In this document: in pieces, positions 51,317 to 59,544 of the stretch
Layout of the letters: every line of letters begins with the position of its first letter
Numbering within the stretch: the stretch's first letter is position 1
Source of the DNA: Companilactobacillus tucceti DSM 20183
GTDB lineage: Bacteria > Bacillota > Bacilli > Lactobacillales > Lactobacillaceae
Assembly: GCF_001434665.1 (NCBI RefSeq)
Contig: NZ_AZDG01000007.1
Coordinates: 1 to 64,000, forward strand
Reading direction: 5' to 3'
DNA: 64,000 nucleotides
The notes under the pieces: generated by a model
What the model saw: only the letters and a program-made list of their open reading frames with translations
Database searches by the model: none
What the model was told of the DNA's origin: nothing
Program-made: the position numbers and the translations under genes

Positions 51317-51805
51317 ATGAATTCTGATACTATTAGTGAATTTGCTGACTGGATCTATAAAAATTGTAAGGATGTTGAAAATAAATCAACTAAGTTAGAT
51401 ACAAAAAAGGTTTATGATTTGATCAACAACCTTGAAATATTGAGAAAACCAATTCAAGATTATTTCGATATGACTGAAGAAGAGTATTACCAAAATGAGT
51501 CTGACCATCGTTTGACTTTGCAAAATCCAACTGGAACATTAGGGCAATTGCATGATCGTGTACAAGTTAATCACGTTGATGGTTCACTTTCGGGACATGA
51601 AATCAACTTTACATATAATCATGAAGACCCTTATGCAGGTGGAGACTATAAGGCTAAGACAGATTTACACTTGATTGAATATGCCTTTACTGTTATTGGA
51701 GCAGTTTATGATAATACAATTGTTTCTGATGTAAGAAACGCTCTTTCAAATGATGCTGTCTTATCAATTGGTTTGGCCGCAAAAGCAATCGAGGAATGGC
51801 AATAG
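51317..51805 (+). CDS. unknown protein in operon with an ABC transporter
   Basis: A 162-aa soluble protein that I do not recognise. It is acidic, helical in the first third (TISEFADWIYKNCKDVENKSTKLDTKKVYDLINNLEIL) and has a central polar segment HDRVQVNHVDGSLSGHEINFTYNHEDPYAGGDYKAKTDLHLIEYAF. GGAGG precedes the ATG. It ends 3 bases before the ATPase start, so it is part of that operon. Confidence 0.7.
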   Translation: MNSDTISEFADWIYKNCKDVENKSTKLDTKKVYDLINNLEILRKPIQDYFDMTEEEYYQNESDHRLTLQNPTGTLGQLHDRVQVNHVDGSLSGHEINFTYNHEDPYAGGDYKAKTDLHLIEYAFTVIGAVYDNTIVSDVRNALSNDAVLSIGLAAKAIEEWQ

Positions 51806-51808
51806 ATT

Positions 51809-52633
51809 ATGGAATTATTGGCAGCAAAAGATCTGTCACTTCAAAATGAAGGTTACTTTGCGTTTAAGCATGTAACCTTTTCTTTGTATCAAAATGAAAT
51901 TGCCTATATTTTAGGTGATAATGGCAGCGGTAAAACTCAATTCTTAGACACTTTGGCAAGTTTGAAGTCTCCTGATAGCGGTAAGCTGGAAATAGCTCCT
52001 AAAGCAAGATTTGGTTATCTACCACAAATAAATCCTGAAGTGATCACTAAAACTGTAAAAAAATATTTGAGTGACGTTCGTTCTTTAAGTGGCAACTTGG
52101 CAGTTAGAGATTCGCAATTAAAGGAATTGATCACTTATATGGGGATGTCTCCATATTTAGACAGACCGGTTAGACAGTTGTCTTTAGGTTTGAAGCAACG
52201 CGTTGGCTTTTTGGCTGCAGTAGTCGGACATCCCAATATTTTACTTTTAGATGAACCATTCTCCTTTCAAAACAGTGAAATGATAACTAACATGCTCGAT
52301 ATTATAAAAGATCTTCGTGATAACCATTCAGGCATAGTTATTGCCAGTACGGTTCAAGATGATAGTGTGGTTAATTATTTTGATACCAATTATTTGATGA
52401 AAGATAATAGTTTGATCAAAGTAACAGATCAAAATCAGGCGGTCCATTATATGCTTATTTTTACTGTTAAATCTAATACTATGGCGTTACCAAGCGACAT
52501 TAGTCATTATTTATCCACTAATGTTGATAATTTGATCGAGTTAAAAGTTCCAATGAAGATAAAAGATTCCATCATCAAAGAGATGCTGGAATTAAACTAT
52601 AACTTTGAGGGGGCAAGAGTCCTTGAAAATTAA
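51809..52633 (+). CDS. ABC transporter ATP-binding protein
   Basis: A 274-aa ATPase with Walker A GDNGSGKTQ (about 37-45, Gln in the place of the usual Thr/Ser after GKT), signature QLSLGLKQRVG and Walker B ILLLDEPFSFQ. The H-loop region reads ASTVQDD, so the usual His is missing, which may weaken catalysis or reflect a divergent group. It overlaps the membrane partner gene by 11 bases. Substrate unknown. Confidence 0.82.
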   Translation: MELLAAKDLSLQNEGYFAFKHVTFSLYQNEIAYILGDNGSGKTQFLDTLASLKSPDSGKLEIAPKARFGYLPQINPEVITKTVKKYLSDVRSLSGNLAVRDSQLKELITYMGMSPYLDRPVRQLSLGLKQRVGFLAAVVGHPNILLLDEPFSFQNSEMITNMLDIIKDLRDNHSGIVIASTVQDDSVVNYFDTNYLMKDNSLIKVTDQNQAVHYMLIFTVKSNTMALPSDISHYLSTNVDNLIELKVPMKIKDSIIKEMLELNYNFEGARVLEN

Positions 52634-53273
52634 GTTTTTAATGGATAACTTTTTTAAATTAGTATTTAGAGATTATCTATATTTATCGATGTTATTTATG
52701 ATGGTGATTTTTAAGTTTACAATTGCTCCAATTTTGGGATTATCTGGATCACAAAATGTCGAATTGTTGATTGTTTTAACTTTTTTTATGGGATTAATCA
52801 ACGGTTTGAATTTCTTTAAAAATAATCAGTTGTATAATCGGTATGTAAAACAAAAAGTTGGTAATTATTGGCTGTATATATCAGTTCAAACAGTTATATT
52901 ATTGCTGACGAATATTTTGACAGCAGTTTTGACATTCATCAATACTGCTGATTTGTTATTGATTATATTATTTACAACATCAGGCTTTGTTGGCACAACA
53001 ATGGCTATGCTTTTAAAACCACGTTTTGAAAAACATCCCATTGTAGGACAGATTAGTATGTTTATTTTGATATATTTATCTTTAGCTGACAGCTCTAGTG
53101 GCGTTCTTTATTATATAAACTGGATTTTGCCACCTATTTCTAAAATGATAGTAACCTTGCAAGATGGTCATTCAATACAAGCATTACTACCGGTTGCTGG
53201 ACAGCAATTTGTCTACGGAATTATTTTATTTGCTATTAGTGGTGTCTTTTATCAAAAAAAATTTGAAAAATGA
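52623..53273 (+). CDS. ABC transporter membrane protein (unassigned family)
   Basis: A 216-aa protein with six predicted hydrophobic helices beginning FFKLVFRDYLYLSMLFMMVIF. I place the start at TTG 52623, after GAGGGGGC and within the end of the ATPase gene; ATG 52641 is an alternative. Its size, helix count and partner ATPase suggest a small ABC-2-like permease; sequence resemblance is weak. Confidence 0.65.
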   Translation: MKIKFLMDNFFKLVFRDYLYLSMLFMMVIFKFTIAPILGLSGSQNVELLIVLTFFMGLINGLNFFKNNQLYNRYVKQKVGNYWLYISVQTVILLLTNILTAVLTFINTADLLLIILFTTSGFVGTTMAMLLKPRFEKHPIVGQISMFILIYLSLADSSSGVLYYINWILPPISKMIVTLQDGHSIQALLPVAGQQFVYGIILFAISGVFYQKKFEK

Positions 53274-53338
53274 GATAAAAGTATTGCTATTTACCATCAA
53301 CTTCTGCTTTAATTGCCTGATGAACAAGGAGGCCTATA

Positions 53339-53863
53339 ATGAGCAATATTTATTTACGTCGTGCGAGACAAGACGATTTGCCAAAAGTTATAGAAATTAT
53401 TGAGGGTGCTAAGAAAACCTTACGCGACCGTGGTGTCGATCAGTGGCAACGTGGTTATCCCAATGATGCCATCTTAAAACAGGACCTTGAAGAAGGTATT
53501 AATTATGTTTTATTGTTGGATGGTGAAGTTGTGGGAACTGCTGCTCTCCAACAAGGCTATGATAAAAACTATCAAGAAATAACTAACGGTAAATGGGATG
53601 GCGATTCAGATGTAACTTATTCGATCATCCACAGAATTGCAGTAGAGCCAGGTCATCAGGGCCAACACTTATCTGCTGCATTGATCCAACAACTTATGAC
53701 AATGTCTTATAGCTTGGGATATGAGGACGTTAGAATCGACACCCATCCAGATAATCTAGTTATGCAACACGTTATCAAAGCAAATGGATTTGTTGAAAAA
53801 GGTATTATTACTATGGACGAAGATAAAGGTGACAGAAAAGCCTATCAAATCTTACTAAAATAA
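53339..53863 (+). CDS. GNAT-family N-acetyltransferase
   Basis: A 174-aa acetyltransferase. The acetyl-CoA motif is IHRIAVEPGHQGQHLSAALIQQLM (about 98-121), followed by DTHPDNLVMQHVIKANGF. AAGGAGG precedes the ATG. Substrate unknown. Confidence 0.88.
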   Translation: MSNIYLRRARQDDLPKVIEIIEGAKKTLRDRGVDQWQRGYPNDAILKQDLEEGINYVLLLDGEVVGTAALQQGYDKNYQEITNGKWDGDSDVTYSIIHRIAVEPGHQGQHLSAALIQQLMTMSYSLGYEDVRIDTHPDNLVMQHVIKANGFVEKGIITMDEDKGDRKAYQILLK

Positions 53864-53882
53864 CAGTTAAATTGTATTGAAT

Positions 53883-53910
53883 AAGCCATCGAGATAGATG
53901 GTTTTTTTGG
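53883..53910 (+). terminator. terminator after the GNAT gene
   Basis: AGCCATC-GAGATA-GATGGTT followed by T5. Confidence 0.75.
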
Positions 53911-53961
53911 TTATTTTCACTTAAACAATGTTAGTATTGGAAGTATTGGGAGAACAGAAAA

Positions 53962-55131
53962 TTGAATATTAAAAATTTTGCTAAAAAGGTTTTGAATCCA
54001 AAACCATCTGAATTTATCTCAACACAAACTGATAATTTTCTAAGAAGGTTGAAACCAAGACCTTTTGCGGTTGATTATATAAATAACGTTTATAAAAATA
54101 ATGTGAAACCTCATATAACTGACAATACAATGACTCTTTCTGTCTTGACAGATACTCATGCTAAAGCCATTGCTAGTGCCTCTTATTATGGGATCAATGG
54201 TGTTCGTCACATAATTGAAAGCAATGTTGTTAGTGATGAAGCTGGAATTGATTTAAATGTTCATTTAGGTGACTTAATTGATGGCAGTGATAAGCCGGAA
54301 ATAAGCCGTGGTTTGTTGCGCTTTGCTGTGGAGAATTATAAAGACAGCAAGTCACCATTTTTCATTGTGGAAGGCAATCACGATGAAAATGACAAGTATG
54401 ATGAACATCGTTTTATCAGTTCAGCTTCTTTTAGACGTGATGACTATGATAGTTTAGTGACTAAATATGATTTTGAACAATCAAAGATATTTAGATTGAA
54501 TCCCGTTTCCCAAGTGGGCTGGTTTGATAAAGGTGACATTCGAGTTATCTTTATAAATACTAGTGATATTCCTTACATCTTAAACAATGGTTCTAAGAAA
54601 TATGACTTTAAAAAAGTCCGTGGTGTAAGAGAACAACAATTAGAAGATTTAATCGCTGTTTTGGAAAATACCGTTGATAAACATGTGGTTGTCATGGGTC
54701 ATGCTAATATTGTTAGTCCTAGTGGCAGAAGTTCTTTGAATTTCAATGGTGATTTGATTCAGCAACTTTTTGTAGCTTTCAATAATAAAGATCGTGGCCA
54801 ATTGAAGAATCAGCTCACAGGTGATTTTGGCGTTAACTTAAGATACGATTTTTCATCAACAGGAATATCTAAAGTAACGACTTATATTTGTGGTCACATG
54901 CATTACGAAAAATATTATAAAGTTACAGGAATTAATCATATAATATTGAACTGCTCTGCTTTGATGGGGAAGAAACATGGTTTAACAACAGATTATAATA
55001 AAAAATGGGATCGAAGATATAATGAAATATCAGAATTATCAGGGTATTTCATTAATATTGATCCAGATAAATTGCAACTACAAATATTTGGTTATGGAGC
55101 AGCAACTAGATATGTAAGTTTTGAGATATAG
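53962..55131 (+). CDS. metallophosphoesterase
   Basis: A 389-aa calcineurin-like phosphoesterase with the motif series TDTHAKAI, HLGDLIDGSD, VEGNHDENDKYDEHR, VMGHANI and CGHMHYEKYY, which supplies two metal sites. No signal peptide or membrane helix is seen. Initiation is at TTG 53962 after GGGAGAAC. It lies 10 bases before the asparagine synthase gene, so it may share an operon with the cross-bridge genes; its substrate is unknown. Confidence 0.85.
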   Translation: MNIKNFAKKVLNPKPSEFISTQTDNFLRRLKPRPFAVDYINNVYKNNVKPHITDNTMTLSVLTDTHAKAIASASYYGINGVRHIIESNVVSDEAGIDLNVHLGDLIDGSDKPEISRGLLRFAVENYKDSKSPFFIVEGNHDENDKYDEHRFISSASFRRDDYDSLVTKYDFEQSKIFRLNPVSQVGWFDKGDIRVIFINTSDIPYILNNGSKKYDFKKVRGVREQQLEDLIAVLENTVDKHVVVMGHANIVSPSGRSSLNFNGDLIQQLFVAFNNKDRGQLKNQLTGDFGVNLRYDFSSTGISKVTTYICGHMHYEKYYKVTGINHIILNCSALMGKKHGLTTDYNKKWDRRYNEISELSGYFINIDPDKLQLQIFGYGAATRYVSFEI

Positions 55132-55141
55132 GAGAAATAAT

Positions 55142-57040
55142 ATGTGTGGAATTGTCGGATTTGTAGATAAGGAAATAGCCGAGAAAAAGCCGGTGATCGA
55201 GTCTATGATGGATGCAATCAAGCATCGTGGTCCTAACAGTTCAGGAGAACTGGTAAACGGCAACGTTGCACTAGGCTTTCGTCGTCTTAGTATTATTGAT
55301 ATTAAGAGTGGTATGCAACCTATTTATAATGAAGATAATAGTAAAGCTATCGTTTTCAATGGAGAAATTTATAACTACCGTTCAATTAGAGAAGAATTGA
55401 AAAAAGATGGCCATATTTTTAAAACAAATACAGACACAGAAGTATTGCTCCATGGATTTGAAGAGTGGGGAATCGTTGAGTTACTAAAGAAGATTCGCGG
55501 TATGTTTGCCTTTGTTATTTATGATTTAGAAACAGGAGACATAACAGGCGCCAGAGATTTCTTTGGTATAAAACCCATTTATTATTACAATCGACAAGGA
55601 ACGTTTATTTTTGGCTCCGAAATAAAATCCTTTTTGAAACATCCTAATTTTAAAAAAGAGCTGAATAAGTCAGCTTTAAAGCCATATTTGACTTTCCAAT
55701 ATTCAGCTCTAAATGAGACCTTTTTCAAGAATGTTTTTCGTATTCCTGAAGGCCATTACTTTACTTATAAGTCAGGAAAATTAAGTATTAAAAAGTATTG
55801 GGATATTCATTTTAAAGAAAATCAATTGAGCTTTGAAGAAACGGTCAATAAGATCAATGAGTCTATTAATGAATCAGTAAAAGCACATTCCATTAGTGAT
55901 GTTCCAGTCGGTTCACTATTATCGAGTGGTATAGATTCAAGTTATATAACAGCTATCTTGAAGCCTGAACATACATATTCTATTGATTTTGATACTGATA
56001 CTTATGAAGAGGGCAGTGCCGCAAAAGACTTAGCCGATAACCTCGGTTTAAAGAATACTCGTGGGATCGTTACTAAAGATGAAGCTATTAAAGCCATGCC
56101 ACTGATTCAATATTATATGGATGAACCAGATGCTAATCCATCTTGTGTGCCACTATATTTCTTAACTAAACTTGCTAGTAAAGATGTAACAGTTATTCTT
56201 TCGGGTGAAGGTGCAGATGAATTGTTCGCCGGTTATGCAAACTATGGTGATCACTCTAAGTCAAAAATTATTCGAGCCTTTGCTGAAGAGTTGAAGAAGT
56301 TACCAAAATCAACAAAGTATAAATTAGCTCATGGCCTAAATAAAGTACCTAATTTTCCAGGCCGCTTACACTTATACGAATCAACTGCTAAAGCCGAAGA
56401 ATTTTTCATCGGTGAAGCCAAAGTTTTCAGTGAAGATGAAGCTTCTGAAATAATTCAATCTGATTTTGAGAAAGCTCGTACTGTAAAAGATATTGTTATG
56501 AGAAGTTATCGTAAAGTAGCTGATTATGATGATGAAGTTAAAAAGATGCAGTATTTAGACATACATCAATTTATGTCAAATGATATCTTGTTGAAGGCAG
56601 ATAAAATGAGTATGGCTAATTCAATGGAATTAAGAGTTCCATTCTTGGATAAAAAAGTTGCAGAAGTAGCATCAGGAATTCCTACTAAATATCTTTTAAA
56701 CCGTAAAGATAGTAAATATGCACTAAGAGTCGCTGCCCAAAAAGTTTTGCCTGATCAATGGGCTAAACGCAAAAAGTTGGGATTCCCAGTTCCTATCAGA
56801 GACTGGATTCATTCTGAAGATGTTTATAAAGAATTTAGAGATCTATTCAGTGAAAGCTTCGTTACAGAATTCTTTGATCAAGATAAAATCTTAGAAATGC
56901 TTGATGGATTTTATAATGGTAAAAATGATGACCGTCGTAAAATTTGGACGGTTTACACATTCTTGATTTGGTACAAGGTATTCTTTATTAATAATGGAAC
57001 TAAGCCTGATGTTGATCCTCAAGTTAAATTAGTAAATTAA
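55142..57040 (+). CDS. asparagine synthase (AsnB/AsnH type), probably amidates the D-Asp cross-bridge
   Basis: A 632-aa two-domain amidotransferase. Cys2 (MCGIVGF) is the glutaminase nucleophile; KHRGPNSSGE and FNGEIYNYR follow, and the synthetase domain has PVGSLLSSGIDSSY (about 255-268) and ILSGEGADELFAGY. AGGAG lies before ATG 55142. It is followed by a D-aspartate ligase gene. In Lactococcus, AsnH of this family amidates the D-Asp of the peptidoglycan cross-bridge, so that is the favoured role over free asparagine synthesis. Specificity is inferred from neighbours. Confidence 0.87.
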   Translation: MCGIVGFVDKEIAEKKPVIESMMDAIKHRGPNSSGELVNGNVALGFRRLSIIDIKSGMQPIYNEDNSKAIVFNGEIYNYRSIREELKKDGHIFKTNTDTEVLLHGFEEWGIVELLKKIRGMFAFVIYDLETGDITGARDFFGIKPIYYYNRQGTFIFGSEIKSFLKHPNFKKELNKSALKPYLTFQYSALNETFFKNVFRIPEGHYFTYKSGKLSIKKYWDIHFKENQLSFEETVNKINESINESVKAHSISDVPVGSLLSSGIDSSYITAILKPEHTYSIDFDTDTYEEGSAAKDLADNLGLKNTRGIVTKDEAIKAMPLIQYYMDEPDANPSCVPLYFLTKLASKDVTVILSGEGADELFAGYANYGDHSKSKIIRAFAEELKKLPKSTKYKLAHGLNKVPNFPGRLHLYESTAKAEEFFIGEAKVFSEDEASEIIQSDFEKARTVKDIVMRSYRKVADYDDEVKKMQYLDIHQFMSNDILLKADKMSMANSMELRVPFLDKKVAEVASGIPTKYLLNRKDSKYALRVAAQKVLPDQWAKRKKLGFPVPIRDWIHSEDVYKEFRDLFSESFVTEFFDQDKILEMLDGFYNGKNDDRRKIWTVYTFLIWYKVFFINNGTKPDVDPQVKLVN

Positions 57041-57044
57041 AATG

Positions 57045-57075
57045 AAAGCGCCCTTATTAATAGGGGCGCTTTTAG
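57045..57075 (+). terminator. terminator between the asparagine synthase and D-Asp ligase genes
   Basis: AAAGCGCCC and GGGGCGCTTTT enclose TTATTAATA. It means the ligase gene has its own promoter (TATAAT-like at 57143). Confidence 0.82.
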
Positions 57076-57203
57076 TGTTCATAATAAAAATATTTAGAAA
57101 ATGATAATTAATTACCGTTTTATCGAAGTGTTGTATTGATATGTTATAATTTTGTTTGAAATGTGTGTAAAATTTATAAATATGAATTAATAAAAGTAAG
57201 AGG

Positions 57204-58487
57204 TTGATCCTTATCGAAACTAAATCAGGAAAGAAATTCACTCCTATATTATTAGGTAGTGACATGAATGTTTATGGTATGGCGCGTGCCTTTCATGACG
57301 TTTATGGTGGTGGTGCAGTTCAAGCATATGCCAGTGCACAATTAGCTCCTACTCGTTATACTAAAATTGTTAATGTAAATATTCATCCAGGATTTTCTGA
57401 AGATCCCGTATTTATTGAAAGAATGCGTGAAATTGCTAAAATTTATGAAAATCATGATGAGCCAGTTATATTGATCTCGTGCGGGGATGGATACGCTGAA
57501 CTTATCAGTAAACATAAGGAAGAGTTATCTAAAACTTTTGTATGCCCATATGTCGATTATGACAAATTAAAGGCACTGAATAATAAAGAGAATTTCTATA
57601 AGATTGCCGATGAACATAAGCTACCACATCCAAAAACTAAGATCATTACTAAGAAGATGTATCAAGATAAGGATATGAAGGTGCCATTTGATTACCCAGT
57701 AGCTTTAAAGCCAGCCAATAGTGTGGAGTGGTTGGATATTCATTTTGAGGGACGTAAAAAAGCATTTACTATTCATTCAGATGAAGAATTTAATGAAGTT
57801 GTTGCTAAAATATACGATAATGGATATACATCCGATTTGATTTTGCAGGACTTTATTCCTGGGGATGACTCCAACATGCGTGTGCTAAATGCCTATGTTG
57901 ATCACAACCATCATGTTAAAATGATGTGCTTGGGTCATCCGCTTTTGGAAGATCCAACACCTCAATCAATCGGAAATTATGTAGCAATCGTTCCAGATTT
58001 TAATCAAGATGTTTATGACCAAGTTCAAAAGTTCCTTGAAGATATTGAATATACAGGTTTTGCTAACTTTGATATGAAATATGATTCAAGAGATCAAACA
58101 TTTAAGTTCTTTGAGATCAATTTGAGACAAGGTCGTAGTAGTTACTTTGTTACATTGAATGGATATAATTTAGCTCAATACTTAGTTGAAGATTATGTTG
58201 AAGGTAGTTTAGAAAATGCTCCAACTGTATATGCCAATAAAAATAAGGCACAACATAAACTTTGGTTAGGTGTACCAATCAAGGTTTTCAGAAAATACGC
58301 TGCTGATAATGATGCCAAGCGTTATGCTGAAGAATTGATAAAACAAGAACGCACAGGAACAACGGTCTTTTATGACAAAGATAAGTCATTCAAGCGTTGG
58401 TTGTTACTAACATATATGTTCCATAATTATGTGAAACGTTTTGATGAATATTTTGAAGCAAATAAAGGCCGAGATTTCGAAAAATAG
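57204..58487 (+). CDS. D-aspartate ligase (peptidoglycan cross-bridge)
   Basis: A 427-aa ATP-grasp ligase closely resembling Enterococcus faecium Aslfm, which adds D-Asp to the L-Lys side chain of UDP-MurNAc-pentapeptide. Shared blocks are PILLGSDMNVYGMAR, LAPTRYTKIVNV, CGDGYAELIS, PVALKPANSVE, IPGDDSNMRVLNAYVD, GHPLLEDPTP and FEINLRQGRSS (metal/ATP ligands). So the wall should have L-Lys-D-Asp/D-Asn cross-links. The start is unclear: TTG 57204 abuts the AGAGG site, while ATC 57213 has ideal spacing but is a rare start codon. Confidence 0.9.
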   Translation: MILIETKSGKKFTPILLGSDMNVYGMARAFHDVYGGGAVQAYASAQLAPTRYTKIVNVNIHPGFSEDPVFIERMREIAKIYENHDEPVILISCGDGYAELISKHKEELSKTFVCPYVDYDKLKALNNKENFYKIADEHKLPHPKTKIITKKMYQDKDMKVPFDYPVALKPANSVEWLDIHFEGRKKAFTIHSDEEFNEVVAKIYDNGYTSDLILQDFIPGDDSNMRVLNAYVDHNHHVKMMCLGHPLLEDPTPQSIGNYVAIVPDFNQDVYDQVQKFLEDIEYTGFANFDMKYDSRDQTFKFFEINLRQGRSSYFVTLNGYNLAQYLVEDYVEGSLENAPTVYANKNKAQHKLWLGVPIKVFRKYAADNDAKRYAEELIKQERTGTTVFYDKDKSFKRWLLLTYMFHNYVKRFDEYFEANKGRDFEK

Positions 58488-58500
58488 GAGGCTCATTTAA

Positions 58501-58965
58501 ATGGATGACGTACGTGATTACAAAGTAAAGAAAATTGAATATGAAAAGATTTTGATTTGTGTAGATTCTGATGATTTTTCATCATCTAAGAATGCTTTTA
58601 ATTATGCTTGTTCATTAGCCAAACATTATAATGCTGAACTAGGAATCGTATCAGTATTGGAAATTGGAGATTTAAATATTTTCCAATCACTAGATCCTAG
58701 TATCTTATCTGAACGTCGTAATCAGATTAAAGAATTGCTCGAAACTTACGGTAAAAAAGCTGAAACATTTGGTGTAAAGAATGTTCACTTAATGGTAACA
58801 GAGGGAAGCCCCGGTCAATCTATCGTTGAAAAGGTTATTCCAAAGTTCACTCCTGATTTGGTAATCGTTGGAGTTGAAGAGAAGAACCGTTATCGTAATA
58901 CTATCGGCTCACAAGCAGCTAAAATAGTTAATAATGCTCGTGTTTCAGTTAGTGTTATAAGATAG
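58501..58965 (+). CDS. universal stress protein UspA family
   Basis: A 154-aa Usp-fold protein with ILICVDSDDFSSSKNAFNYAC at the start and VIVGVEEKNRYRNTIGSQAAKIVNNARVSVSVIR at the end; the glycine motif is degenerate. GGAGG precedes the ATG and the D-Asp ligase ends 13 bases before, so the two are cotranscribed. Its TAG stop is followed at once by GAGCGTAAAAG, a remnant of a class A/B/C start box. Confidence 0.86.
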   Translation: MDDVRDYKVKKIEYEKILICVDSDDFSSSKNAFNYACSLAKHYNAELGIVSVLEIGDLNIFQSLDPSILSERRNQIKELLETYGKKAETFGVKNVHLMVTEGSPGQSIVEKVIPKFTPDLVIVGVEEKNRYRNTIGSQAAKIVNNARVSVSVIR

Positions 58966-59016
58966 AGCGTAAAAGTCACCGCTTAGTATTTATTTTGTAT
59001 TTTATATGCCGCTTCC

Positions 59017-59180
59017 GGTTTCAAGTAATTCCATCTGTTGTGTGGACCGTTTTCAGCCAAGGTCTGAAAACTCGCTTTGAAACTTTGCAAAGACCGCAAA
59101 TTTTCAAAGACGTCCGTGGAGTAAGAACGGAAAACCGCCGTTCAAATCCACACTCACAATTGGTTACATTACTTGAAACC
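59017..59180 (+). repeat. class D structured element, copy D5
   Basis: The outer stem is GGTTTCAAGTAAT / ATTACTTGAAACC. Hairpins: GTTTTCAG-CCAAGGT-CTGAAAAC; CTTTGAAA.CTTTGC / GCAAA.TTTTCAAAG; and GTGGAGTAAG with GAACGG / CCGTTC. GACC before hairpin 1 and ACGTCC after hairpin 2 are kept. Flanks GCCGCTTCC and TCCAGCTG. Confidence 0.83.
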
Positions 59181-59306
59181 TCCAGCTGTGTTTGAATTAA
59201 TAAATTTGATATATATTTAATCCTCTATACATTTATTTGTATGGGGGATTTTTCATATTTAGTATTTTACTGATTTAACATTTATCTAAATATGTATAAG
59301 GCCGGA

Positions 59307-59464
59307 GGATAGAAAGGTGTCCGCCAGCTGTTACGGTGGTGTTGGAGCGGTCTTTGCGACTTACACCACGGACGTATTTTGAGATTTGCGTAAGCAAAGC
59401 TCAAAATCGAGGTTCAAGACCTTGGCTTGAACCGGTCCAACAGCAGGCAGATACCTTTCTATCC
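59307..59464 (-). repeat. class D structured element, copy D6, inverted relative to D5
   Basis: On the minus strand: outer stem GGATAGAAAGGT / ACCTTTCTATCC, first hairpin GTTCAAG-CCAAGGT-CTTGAAC, CTCG, second hairpin ATTTTGAG.TTTGC / GCAAA.CTCAAAAT, ACGTCC, and GTGGTGTAAG. Flanks GGCCTAC and TCCGGCC. Confidence 0.84.
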
Positions 59465-59544
59465 GTAGGCCCCCCGGCCCATAATTTTTCTAATGAAAAA
59501 CAAATAGTGATATAGTAGTTATAAAATCGCATGGTGGTGTATAT

